A stretch of DNA of 64,000 nucleotides from Bordetella ansorpii (GTDB lineage: Bacteria > Pseudomonadota > Gammaproteobacteria > Burkholderiales > Burkholderiaceae_B). The position numbers and the translations under genes are program-made. The DNA is taken from contig NZ_FKIF01000007.1 of assembly GCF_900078705.1 (NCBI RefSeq), positions 868,001-932,000 of the forward strand. The letters are read 5' to 3'. The notes below the pieces were generated by a model that made no database searches, was not told the DNA's origin, and saw only the letters and a list, made by a program, of their open reading frames with translations. Shown here in pieces: positions 57,451-64,000 of the stretch. Each line of letters begins with the position of its first letter. Within the stretch, counting starts at the first letter, position 1.

Positions 57451-57912
57451 TTGCTACCAATTGCAACCATTCCGGCCTGCCAAGCGCTTGCGCTGCTGGG
57501 CCTGTGCGCGACCCTGATGGCGTGTGCGGTGCCGGCCGCAGGCCCGCCCCGCGCGGACTCCCGGCCCGTTCCCGCCGCCGGATCGAACAATGCCCGCAAT
57601 GCCCTGAACTGGGTTGGCAGCTACGAGGGCCTGCTGCCGTGCGCCGGATGCCCCGCGGTGCGCACGCGCCTCACGCTGGAAGCCACGGGCGGCTATGAAC
57701 TCCGCATGCAGCCGCATGACCGGACAGGGCAGCCCGACGTGACGCGGGGGGCCTTCACCTAGCTGCCGGACGGCGCCACGATCGAGCTGGACGATGCCGG
57801 CCGCAGGCGGCGTTTCCAGGTCGTCCATAACCGCGTGGTAGCGCTACCAAACGACGGGCCCGCCCCTGGGGTGAGCCAGCCGGCGGCCGGCGCCCTGCTC
57901 CGGGCGCCCTGA
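57451..57912 (+). pseudogene. NlpE-family lipoprotein gene broken by an in-frame TAG
   Basis: The TTG start, 13 nt after the M14-like stop, gives a signal peptide with lipobox LMAC. NlpE features follow: VGSYEGLLPCAGCPAVRTRL (CxxC) and LTLEATGGYELR. A TAG at 57760-57762 interrupts ...GAFT, and the same frame continues LPDGATIELDDAGRRRRFQV to a TGA at 57910. A single G-to-A change from TGG would explain it, since NlpE-type proteins often have Trp at this place. Alternatively CAG-to-TAG. Confidence 0.75.
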
Positions 57913-58087
57913 TTCAGCCGGGCCGCTCCCTGCCGGTCCAGGAACTTGGCATAATGAGGCACCGGGCCTCGCAAGGCCACGCCGTCTCAGCGCGGGCCGC
58001 TTCCCCGCACCACGACACAGAATTCTCCGAACGCGGCATGGCCCGCGGGCCGCCGCCTCGCACAGCCTCTCCAAAGGAGAACCTCGC

Positions 58088-58456
58088 TTGACCAATCCGC
58101 ACGCGCCGCGCGTATTGCTGGTGGACGACAACGCCATGGCGTCAGAACTGCTGGCCGATTTCCTGTCCCTGTCCGGCATCGATGTCCGCAGGGCGGGCAA
58201 CGGCGCCGACGCGCTGGAGCAAAGCGCGGCGTTCCAGCCGCACGCGGTCATCGTCGACATCGTGCTGCCCGACACCGATGGCTATGTGCTGGCCGGCCGG
58301 CTGCGCGCGCAGCACGCCGACCAGCCCCTGCGCCTGATCGCACTGAGCGGCCTGCCGCGCGATCCTCAACGCGGCGACGCGGACATCTTCGACTCCTGGG
58401 TCGAGAAACCCGCCGACCCCACGCGGCTGGTCGAGCTGGTTACCCCCGCCGCCTGA
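58088..58456 (+). CDS. Single-domain response regulator (CheY-like)
   Basis: A 122-residue receiver domain with acidic pair D13-D14, phospho-acceptor D57 (VIVDIVLPD), S87 and K107 (EKPAD). It starts at TTG, supported by AAAGGAGA at the right distance; no ATG is available. There is no output domain. The gene 24 nt downstream encodes a histidine-kinase-like protein, so the two may form a phosphorelay. Confidence 0.88.
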   Translation: MTNPHAPRVLLVDDNAMASELLADFLSLSGIDVRRAGNGADALEQSAAFQPHAVIVDIVLPDTDGYVLAGRLRAQHADQPLRLIALSGLPRDPQRGDADIFDSWVEKPADPTRLVELVTPAA

Positions 58457-58480
58457 TTTCCGCTTCACGAGGCCTGCAGG

Positions 58481-59143
58481 ATGTCATCGTTTCCCCAGAC
58501 GCAAGGCATGTCCGATCCGCGCTACGCGGCCGGTGTGCAGTTTCGAGTGCTGGCGCTGATTTTCCCGGTATTGCGCCATGAGGTCATGCGGCCGATCTCC
58601 AACGCCTCGCTGGCGGCGGCCATGCTGCGCCACGTCCCTGAACATCACGCCAACGGCACCGACGCCCAGCACCGCCAGGACGACCTGATCGCCGACCTGG
58701 AAGGCATGCTGTCCGAAAGCACCGCCGACGTGCGCCGCCTGAGCGACTGGCTGGAAGATGCCGGCGGCACCATGCTGCTGTCCGACCTGCTGGCCCTGAG
58801 CAAGAAACTGGTGTTCACGCAGTTGCTGCGTTCGGGCAAGCAGATCCACCTGCCCGAGCAATGCCCCACCGCTGTCCTGCCGGAATTCGCCGCGCGGTAT
58901 GTGCTGCTGGCCTGGCTGCTGAACATGCTGGACAACGTCCCCGATGGCGGCGAGCTGCACATCGAGTTGGCCGGCGCCGACGTGCTGCGCGCCCATGCCC
59001 GCGGCGGCAATCCCGGCACCGCCAACACGGTGCGCTCCGGCATCACGGCCGACGAGTGCGCCGCCCTGGCCGGCGTGCATGGCTGGCAGGCGCAGCGCGA
59101 CGACGCCGCCTGGATCCTGCGCCTGCCGCAGGATCTCGCCTGA
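58481..59143 (+). CDS. Histidine-kinase-like or phosphotransfer protein without a visible catalytic domain
   Basis: A 220-residue soluble protein. The helix FPVLRHEVMRPISNASLAAA resembles a dimerisation/phospho-acceptor helix with H33-E34. The C-terminal half has a partial HATPase-like pattern (YVLLAWLLNMLDNVPDGGEL, N-box-like) but lacks clear G1 and G2 boxes. It may transfer phosphate to the adjacent receiver or be a degenerate kinase. Assignment is tentative. Confidence 0.6.
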   Translation: MSSFPQTQGMSDPRYAAGVQFRVLALIFPVLRHEVMRPISNASLAAAMLRHVPEHHANGTDAQHRQDDLIADLEGMLSESTADVRRLSDWLEDAGGTMLLSDLLALSKKLVFTQLLRSGKQIHLPEQCPTAVLPEFAARYVLLAWLLNMLDNVPDGGELHIELAGADVLRAHARGGNPGTANTVRSGITADECAALAGVHGWQAQRDDAAWILRLPQDLA

Positions 59144-59184
59144 CGGCGGCGTCCCGCCTTCCCACGCCATTCCCCCCAAAAAAG

Positions 59185-59230
59185 AGGGCCGCAGTCCGGC
59201 GCCAAGCCGGACGGCGGCCCTTCCGTTTTT
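59185..59230 (+). terminator. Intrinsic terminator after the receiver/kinase-like pair
   Basis: AGGGCCGC-A-GTCCGGC pairs with GCCGGAC-G-GCGGCCCT (5-nt loop), followed by TTCCGTTTTT. Confidence 0.92.
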
Positions 59231-59460
59231 ATGGCGATATACTGGACACGACATCCAGGCAACGGCAACCCGACCGGCCTGTCCGCCATCCTGGCGGCGG
59301 GCCTTCACGCCTCTGGGTAGGGCCCTGACTTCTCGGTCAAGCGCCCGACGCAGGGGCAGCCTTTGCCGCCGGCCGCGCGGGCCCGGGCGATACGCCCTGG
59401 CGCAAGCTCGTTCACCCGAGAACGCGGCATGACGGCAGCTTTCGTCAAGGAGGTGCACTT
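59231..59460. other. Upstream region of the DUF465 gene; no gene seen
   Basis: TATACT near 59237 may be a -10 box. GTCCGCC/GGCGG hairpins lie around 59280-59300. I cannot match it to a known riboswitch. The Shine-Dalgarno of the next gene is at its end. Confidence 0.4.
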
Positions 59461-59673
59461 ATGTTCCCTGAGTTTCAGCAGCGGCTGTCCTCGCTTCAGA
59501 ACAATGATCGGCATTTCGACAGCATGTGCCGCAAGCACACTGCCCTGGACCAGCAGATCCAGAACATCGAAACGGGCCGGGCCACGGGCTCATCCCTCGA
59601 GATCGAGAAACTCAAGAAAGAAAAACTGCACCTGAAGGATCGCATCTACGCGAAACTGAAAGACGGCGACTAG
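59461..59673 (+). CDS. DUF465/YdcH-family small coiled-coil protein
   Basis: A 70-residue protein: MFPEFQQRLSSLQNNDRHFD then a coiled coil ending KLKKEKLHLKDRIYAKLKDG, the DUF465 pattern. An almost ideal AAGGAGGTG precedes the ATG. Function unknown; it is common in proteobacteria and often abundant. Confidence 0.9.
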   Translation: MFPEFQQRLSSLQNNDRHFDSMCRKHTALDQQIQNIETGRATGSSLEIEKLKKEKLHLKDRIYAKLKDGD

Positions 59674-59713
59674 CCGTTCCTGCAGCGGGCCCGCCCCCCG
59701 GGGCCGGTCCGCC

Positions 59714-61000
59714 CTAGCGCGGGTCCGTGGCGGCTTGGCCGCGTGCCAGCACGCCACGGTTCAGCCAGACACTGATCGCCAGCGCCACCCCCAGCAAGCC
59801 GCCCGCCAGTTCGGTCACGCCGACCCACGCCGCCGCCGACCAACTGCCGCCGCCCAGCGCGCCCAGCACGCTGGCGCCCACGTAGTACACCAGCAGGTAC
59901 AGCGCGGCGGCCTGGGCCTTGTAGCCCTGCGCCAGCTGGCCCACCCAGCCGCTGGCCACCGCGTGCGCGGCGAAGAACCCGAACGTGAAGACCACGATGC
60001 CCGCCACCACCACCGGCAGGCTGTCCGACAGCGTCAGCAACAGGCCCGCCAGGGCCAGCAGCGTGGCGCTCGACAGCATCGCGCCGCGTCCGTGGCGGTC
60101 GGCCAGGCGGCCGAACAGCGTGGACGAAAAAATGCCGACCAGGTACACCACGAAGATCGCGCCGATCAGCGTCTGGCTGAGCGAAAACGGCGGCAGCATC
60201 AGCCGGAAGCCGATGTAGTTGTAGACCGTGACGAAGGCGCCCATCAGCAGCCCGCCCATGGCGAACAGCCCCACCAGCGGCCCGTTGCGCAGGTGCATCG
60301 ACAGGCCCTCGCGCATGACGGCCAGCGCATTGCCGCGCCGGGGCGCGAAGCGGCGCGACGGCGGCAGCAGCCACACGAACAGCACCGCGGCCACCACGCC
60401 GACCAGGCCCATCGCCCCCAGCGCATGGCGCCAGCCCAGCAGGTCGGAGACCGTGCCGGTGATCACGCGGCCAGACAGCCCGCCGAACGCGCTGCCGCTG
60501 ATGTACAGGCCCATGGCGAAACCCAATGTCCGAGGCTCGACCTCTTCGGCCAGATAAGCCATGGCCACGGCGGGCACGCCGCCCATCGCCAGCCCCTGCA
60601 CGGCGCGCAGCAGCAGCAGCGAATGCCAGTCTGGCGCCGCCGCGGCCACCGTGGCGAGCACGGCCGAGGCGAACATCGAGGCGGCCATCACGCGCTTGCG
60701 CGGCAGGGCCTGCGACCACAGGCCGACCAGGAAGATCGACAGCGCCAGCATGCCGGTGCTGAACGACAGCACCAGGCTGCTCTGGGCAGGCGACACGCCG
60801 AAGGACCGCGTGAACAGGGGCAGCAGCGGCTGCACGCAATACAGCATGGAAAACGTGGCGAAGCCGGCGGCGAACAGCGCCCATTGGGCGCGCCGCAGGG
60901 CGGCGCTGCCGCGCACCAGGGCATGGCCCTGGGGCCGCGCGCCCGGCATGGCCTGCTCGGAGGCGGCGGACGGGACGGAAGCGGCGCAGGGGGCGGACAT
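59714..61000 (-). CDS. MFS transporter (YnfM-like)
   Basis: A 428-residue protein with 12 membrane helices; motif SQALPRKRVMAAS after helix 2 and FGRLADRHGRGAM after helix 8. It resembles drug/sugar-type exporters of the YnfM group. The start at MSAPCAASVPSAASEQAMPG is chosen. Divergent from a LysR gene, which may regulate it. Confidence 0.85.
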   Translation of the reverse strand: MSAPCAASVPSAASEQAMPGARPQGHALVRGSAALRRAQWALFAAGFATFSMLYCVQPLLPLFTRSFGVSPAQSSLVLSFSTGMLALSIFLVGLWSQALPRKRVMAASMFASAVLATVAAAAPDWHSLLLLRAVQGLAMGGVPAVAMAYLAEEVEPRTLGFAMGLYISGSAFGGLSGRVITGTVSDLLGWRHALGAMGLVGVVAAVLFVWLLPPSRRFAPRRGNALAVMREGLSMHLRNGPLVGLFAMGGLLMGAFVTVYNYIGFRLMLPPFSLSQTLIGAIFVVYLVGIFSSTLFGRLADRHGRGAMLSSATLLALAGLLLTLSDSLPVVVAGIVVFTFGFFAAHAVASGWVGQLAQGYKAQAAALYLLVYYVGASVLGALGGGSWSAAAWVGVTELAGGLLGVALAISVWLNRGVLARGQAATDPR

Positions 61001-61061
61001 GGCGGAAATCTCGATGGAACGGGAAACGGTGGGAAAAAGATAGACCTCGCCCCTGCATTTG

Positions 61062-61096
61062 TCCAATATATGGAACTGGCTATCGTCATATCCATA
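61062..61096. promoter_or_regulatory. Candidate LysR operator between the MFS and LysR genes
   Basis: TCCA-ATATA-TGGA (61062-61074) is a perfect palindrome, and TATGGA/TCCATA (61069-61074 and 61091-61096) flanks a 16-nt spacer. It is AT-rich and ends 5 nt before the lysR ATG. Confidence 0.5.
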
Positions 61097-61100
61097 GAAA

Positions 61101-62009
61101 ATGGAACTGCGTCACCTGCGTTACTTCACCGCCGTGGCAGAGGAACTGCACTTCACGCGCGCCGCCGCCCGGCTGGGCATCGGCCAGCCGCCACTCAGCC
61201 TGCAGATCCAGCAGCTCGAGCGCGAGCTGGGCACGCCGCTGTTCCTGCGCCTGCCCCGCGGCATCGCGCTGACCGAGGCGGGTGCGCAGTTCCTGCTCGA
61301 CGCGCGCGCCATCCTGGCCAGCGCCGAACGCGCCATCGATACGGCGCGCCGGCTGGGGCGCGGCGAAAGCGGCGCCATCACCGTGGGCTTCACGGCCTCG
61401 GCCGTGTTCCATCCCTATCTGCCGCGCGCCATCCGCGCCTACCGTGACCGCTATCCGGGCGTGCGCATCCAGTTGCGCGAGAGCAATACCGTTTCCCTGC
61501 TGCGCGACCTGCGCGACGGCGGCGTGGACGTGGCCTTCGTGCGGCCGCCTTATCTGCTCGATGCCGGGTTCACCGCCGAGCGCGTGCTGGACGAGCCCAT
61601 GCTGCTGGCGCTGCCGCCCGACCATCCGCTTTGCCGGCGCCGCTCGGTCTGCATGCCGGCGCTGGCCCACGAAGACTTCGTGCTGTATCCCCGCGCCATC
61701 GGGGCCGGCCTGTACGACGCCATCATGGATGCCTGCCAGCGCGCCGGCTTCACGCCGCGCGTGGTGCAGGAAGGCCCGCAGATCGCCTCCATCGTCAGCC
61801 TGGTGGCGGCGGGCATCGGCGTGGCGCTAGTGCCCGCCGCCATGCGGCACATGGGCGCGGAAGGCATCGCCTACCGTCCCATCCGCGGCGATGCGCCCCA
61901 TGCACAGCTGGACATGGTCTACCGGCTCGCCGGCGGCTCGCGGTCGGTCGGCAACGCGGTGGCATTGATGCGCGAACTGGCGCACCAGGACGCAGACGCG
62001 CGTCCGTAG
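61101..62009 (+). CDS. LysR-family regulator (BenM/AlsR-type)
   Basis: A 302-residue protein with N-terminal winged helix-turn-helix (MELRHLRYFTAVAEELHFTR ... GQPPLSLQIQQLERELGTPL) and a substrate-binding domain (ESGAITVGFTASAVFHPYLP). It is divergent from the MFS transporter, with an operator-like palindrome between them. Confidence 0.92.
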   Translation: MELRHLRYFTAVAEELHFTRAAARLGIGQPPLSLQIQQLERELGTPLFLRLPRGIALTEAGAQFLLDARAILASAERAIDTARRLGRGESGAITVGFTASAVFHPYLPRAIRAYRDRYPGVRIQLRESNTVSLLRDLRDGGVDVAFVRPPYLLDAGFTAERVLDEPMLLALPPDHPLCRRRSVCMPALAHEDFVLYPRAIGAGLYDAIMDACQRAGFTPRVVQEGPQIASIVSLVAAGIGVALVPAAMRHMGAEGIAYRPIRGDAPHAQLDMVYRLAGGSRSVGNAVALMRELAHQDADARP

Positions 62010-62290
62010 GCAAATACGGGACGGCGCATACCCGTGCGCGTGGCCTGTCGCGGCTCGTCTGCCCCATTTTGGGCCCGCCGCAAGCACGCCATTCCCCGGG
62101 CCGCACGGCCCCCCGTCCTTGGAGCCGCACGGCGGCGCCGCCGCGGCCGCGCCGACCTGGTGCGGCGCGTCAAACCGGTGCACGAGATTTTCTAATACAT
62201 GGCCCATAAATAATCGTTTGTGGCCCCCGTGGCGCCCTCCTAGACTCGCAGGCATCGCGCCCTCCCGGCGCCCTCTCCGGAATCCCTGCC
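62010..62290. other. Intergenic region without a gene
   Basis: A 281-bp gap before the Bug gene. AT-rich stretches at 62190-62220 could hold its promoter. I see no RNA gene or terminator that I would defend. Confidence 0.45.
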
Positions 62291-63268
62291 ATGCGTGTCC
62301 TGCCTCGCCTCGCGCTTTGCCTTGCCGTTCTGACGGGGCTCGCGCCCGCCGCCTCCGCCTTGGCGCAGGACGCCTATCCCGCCAGGCAGATCCGCGCGGT
62401 GGTGCCCTTTCCGGCCGGCGGCATCAACGACACCATCGGCCGCGTGCTGTTCAAGACGCTGGCCGACAAGCTGGGCGGCGACCTGGTCGTGGAGAACAAG
62501 CCTGGCGCCGGCGGCACCATCGGGACGGCCAGCGCGGCGCGCAGCCCGGCCGACGGCTACACCGTGCTGCTGGGCGCGGCCAGCACCGTGGCCGTGGCCC
62601 CGCACCTGTACAAGGACGTGGGCTACAACGTGGCGCGCGACCTGATCGCCGTGGGCGGCATTGCCTCGGTGCCCAGCGTGGTCATCGTGTCGCAGCAATC
62701 GAAATACCGGCAATGGAGCGACCTGGTGGCGGCCGACCAGGCCAGGCCCGGCGTGCTGACCTACGGCTCGGCGGGCGCGGGCACCAGCCACCACGTGCAG
62801 GCCGAACTGCTGAACCTGCGCGCGCGCACGCACTTCATGCACGTGCCGTATCGTGGCGGCGCGCCCGCCATGACGGACCTGATCGGCGGCCAGATCGACC
62901 TGATGGTCGACCCCCTGCCCACCACGCTGGCCAGCGTGCAGGGCGGACGCGTGCGTCCGCTGGCCATCACCACGGATACCCGCTCGCCGCTCCTGCCCGA
63001 CGTGCCCACGCTGAAGGAATTGGGGCTCGACTACAATGCCAGCACGTGGTTCGGCCTGTTCGTGCCCGCAGGCACGCCGGCCGCCGTGGTCTCCAGGCTG
63101 GGCGATGCACTGGCCGCGGCGCTGGCCGATCCGGCCCTGCAGGCCGACTTCCGCGCGCGCGGCATCGATCCCCTGCCGCAGGCGCGCGAGGCCTTCACCC
63201 GCTACGTCCAGTCCGAAACCCAGACCTGGGCCGCCGTCATCAAACAGGCCGGCATCCAGGTGCAATAA
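62291..63268 (+). CDS. Bug/TctC-type periplasmic receptor
   Basis: A 325-residue protein with signal peptide (MRVLPRLALCLAVLTGLAPA ... ALAQ), the family start YPARQIRAVVPFPAGGINDT and GTASAARSPADGYT. It binds an organic acid or related solute for uptake. It is followed after 17 nt by a LysR gene, which may regulate it. Confidence 0.93.
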   Translation: MRVLPRLALCLAVLTGLAPAASALAQDAYPARQIRAVVPFPAGGINDTIGRVLFKTLADKLGGDLVVENKPGAGGTIGTASAARSPADGYTVLLGAASTVAVAPHLYKDVGYNVARDLIAVGGIASVPSVVIVSQQSKYRQWSDLVAADQARPGVLTYGSAGAGTSHHVQAELLNLRARTHFMHVPYRGGAPAMTDLIGGQIDLMVDPLPTTLASVQGGRVRPLAITTDTRSPLLPDVPTLKELGLDYNASTWFGLFVPAGTPAAVVSRLGDALAAALADPALQADFRARGIDPLPQAREAFTRYVQSETQTWAAVIKQAGIQVQ

Positions 63269-63285
63269 GCCCCGGAGCCTCGCCC

Positions 63286-64000
63286 ATGGCCGCCTCGCGC
63301 AACCTGCCGCCCCTGTCGTCGGTCCGTTCGTTCGAGGCGGCGGCGCGCCACCGCTCCTTCACCCTGGCCGCCGAGGAACTGGCCGTCACCCAGGGCGCCG
63401 TCAGCCTGCAGGTGCGCAAGCTCGAATCCTTCCTGGGCAAGAAGCTGTTCGTGCGCCAGTCGCGCAAGGTCGAACTGACCCAGGCAGGCGTGCAGTACTA
63501 CGAAGCCTGCCGCCGGCTGCTGGCCGACCTGGAAGACGCCACCAGCCGCCTGTTGAGCCGCGACCGCGGCGAGATCCTCATCGTCAACACACTGCCCACC
63601 ATCGGGCAGTTGTGGCTGATGCCGCGGCTGGCCGATTTCACGGCGGCGCACCGCCACATCGAGGTGCGCGTGGTGTCGGACATCCGGCCGCTGGACATGC
63701 AGGCCGATGGCGTGGACGTGGCGCTGCGCGTGGGCCCGCTGGCCGGCCGCCGCTATCCGCGCCACCTGCCCGGCATCGACCTGACGCTGGTGCAGCGCTG
63801 GGACGGCATCTGCGCCGACTATCTGTTCGACGACGTGCTGGTGCCCGTGATGTCGCGGCGGCTGCTGGAGCAAGGCGGCCCCATCGGCTCGCTGGACGAA
63901 CTGCTGGCGTTTCCCCTGATCCACACCGCCAGCCGTCCGCATGCGTGGCGCGACTGGCTCAATGCGCTGGGCGCGGCCCTGCCGCCGCAACGCAACTGCC
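63286..64000 (+). CDS. LysR-family regulator (GcvA-type), cut by window edge
   Basis: The first 238 residues are visible: LPPLSSVRSFEAAARHRSFT ... AVTQGAVSLQVRKLES (winged helix-turn-helix of the GcvA type), then part of the ligand-binding domain. It lies directly after the Bug gene on the same strand. Confidence 0.92.
   Translation, partial: MAASRNLPPLSSVRSFEAAARHRSFTLAAEELAVTQGAVSLQVRKLESFLGKKLFVRQSRKVELTQAGVQYYEACRRLLADLEDATSRLLSRDRGEILIVNTLPTIGQLWLMPRLADFTAAHRHIEVRVVSDIRPLDMQADGVDVALRVGPLAGRRYPRHLPGIDLTLVQRWDGICADYLFDDVLVPVMSRRLLEQGGPIGSLDELLAFPLIHTASRPHAWRDWLNALGAALPPQRNC

Noticed and set aside
57760..57762. TAG in the nlpE-like gene as pyrrolysine or programmed recoding
   Set aside because: No pyrrolysine genes or recoding structure are seen; a simple nonsense mutation explains it.

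Overview
The window looks like chromosomal DNA of a GC-rich betaproteobacterium of the order Burkholderiales, family Alcaligenaceae (Bordetella/Achromobacter-like). Evidence is the infB-nusA-rimP-rluB-scpB gene order, several Bug-type (TctC-like) periplasmic receptors, a kynBUA tryptophan operon, hpnCDE squalene genes and many LysR regulators. The genus is an inference; no rRNA is present.

Region 1 (1-9365) is core genome. On the minus strand lie scpB, rluB, rimP, nusA and the 5' part of infB, with a probable attenuator leader before rimP. An initiator tRNA-Met, a COG0523 metal GTPase and a tRNA-Asn follow.

Region 2 (9611-18820) is a 9.2-kb genomic island and the most unusual part. It sits inside the anticodon loop of a tRNA-Thr(CGT) gene: the 5' half is at the left end, the 3' half at the right end, and both share the 9-bp core ATTCGTAAT. 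The halves rejoin to exactly 76 nt. The island carries a different, complete tRNA-Thr(CGT) 115 bp inside its left end, in the same orientation as the host promoter and followed by its own terminator. That is the arrangement expected of a replacement for the broken gene. The island also holds a tyrosine recombinase at its right end, a ParA-type ATPase with an N-terminal helix-turn-helix and its partner gene, a PD-(D/E)XK-like protein, a winged-helix-like protein, and several small unrecognised genes. One of these is a 41-residue protein ending in a beta-clamp-type motif (QLNLFD), preceded by a structured leader with a three-way junction and a hairpin that hides its Shine-Dalgarno sequence. An IS3-family insertion interrupts one gene and another is frameshifted.

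Region 3 (18858-31660) holds housekeeping and metabolic genes: maiA, ispH-fkpB, radC, kynBUA (tryptophan to anthranilate), rpmE2, an ArnT-like glycosyltransferase, a MATE exporter, a TauE/SafE permease and radA.

Region 4 (31776-45414) holds a VWA lipoprotein with an ECF sigma factor and probable anti-sigma factor, an ABC-F ATPase, an SDR, alr, and a cluster for D-amino-acid derivatives: LysR, N-carbamoyl-D-amino acid hydrolase, a PLP dehydratase, a Bug receptor and a D-aminoacylase.

Region 5 (45525-64000) holds hpnCDE, crcB, two large related palindromes, clpB, a GGCT-like protein, a secreted hydrolase, a ferredoxin overlapping nudF, an M14-like peptidase, an nlpE-like pseudogene, a response regulator with a degenerate histidine-kinase-like partner, an MFS exporter with a divergent LysR, a second Bug receptor and a LysR gene cut by the window edge.
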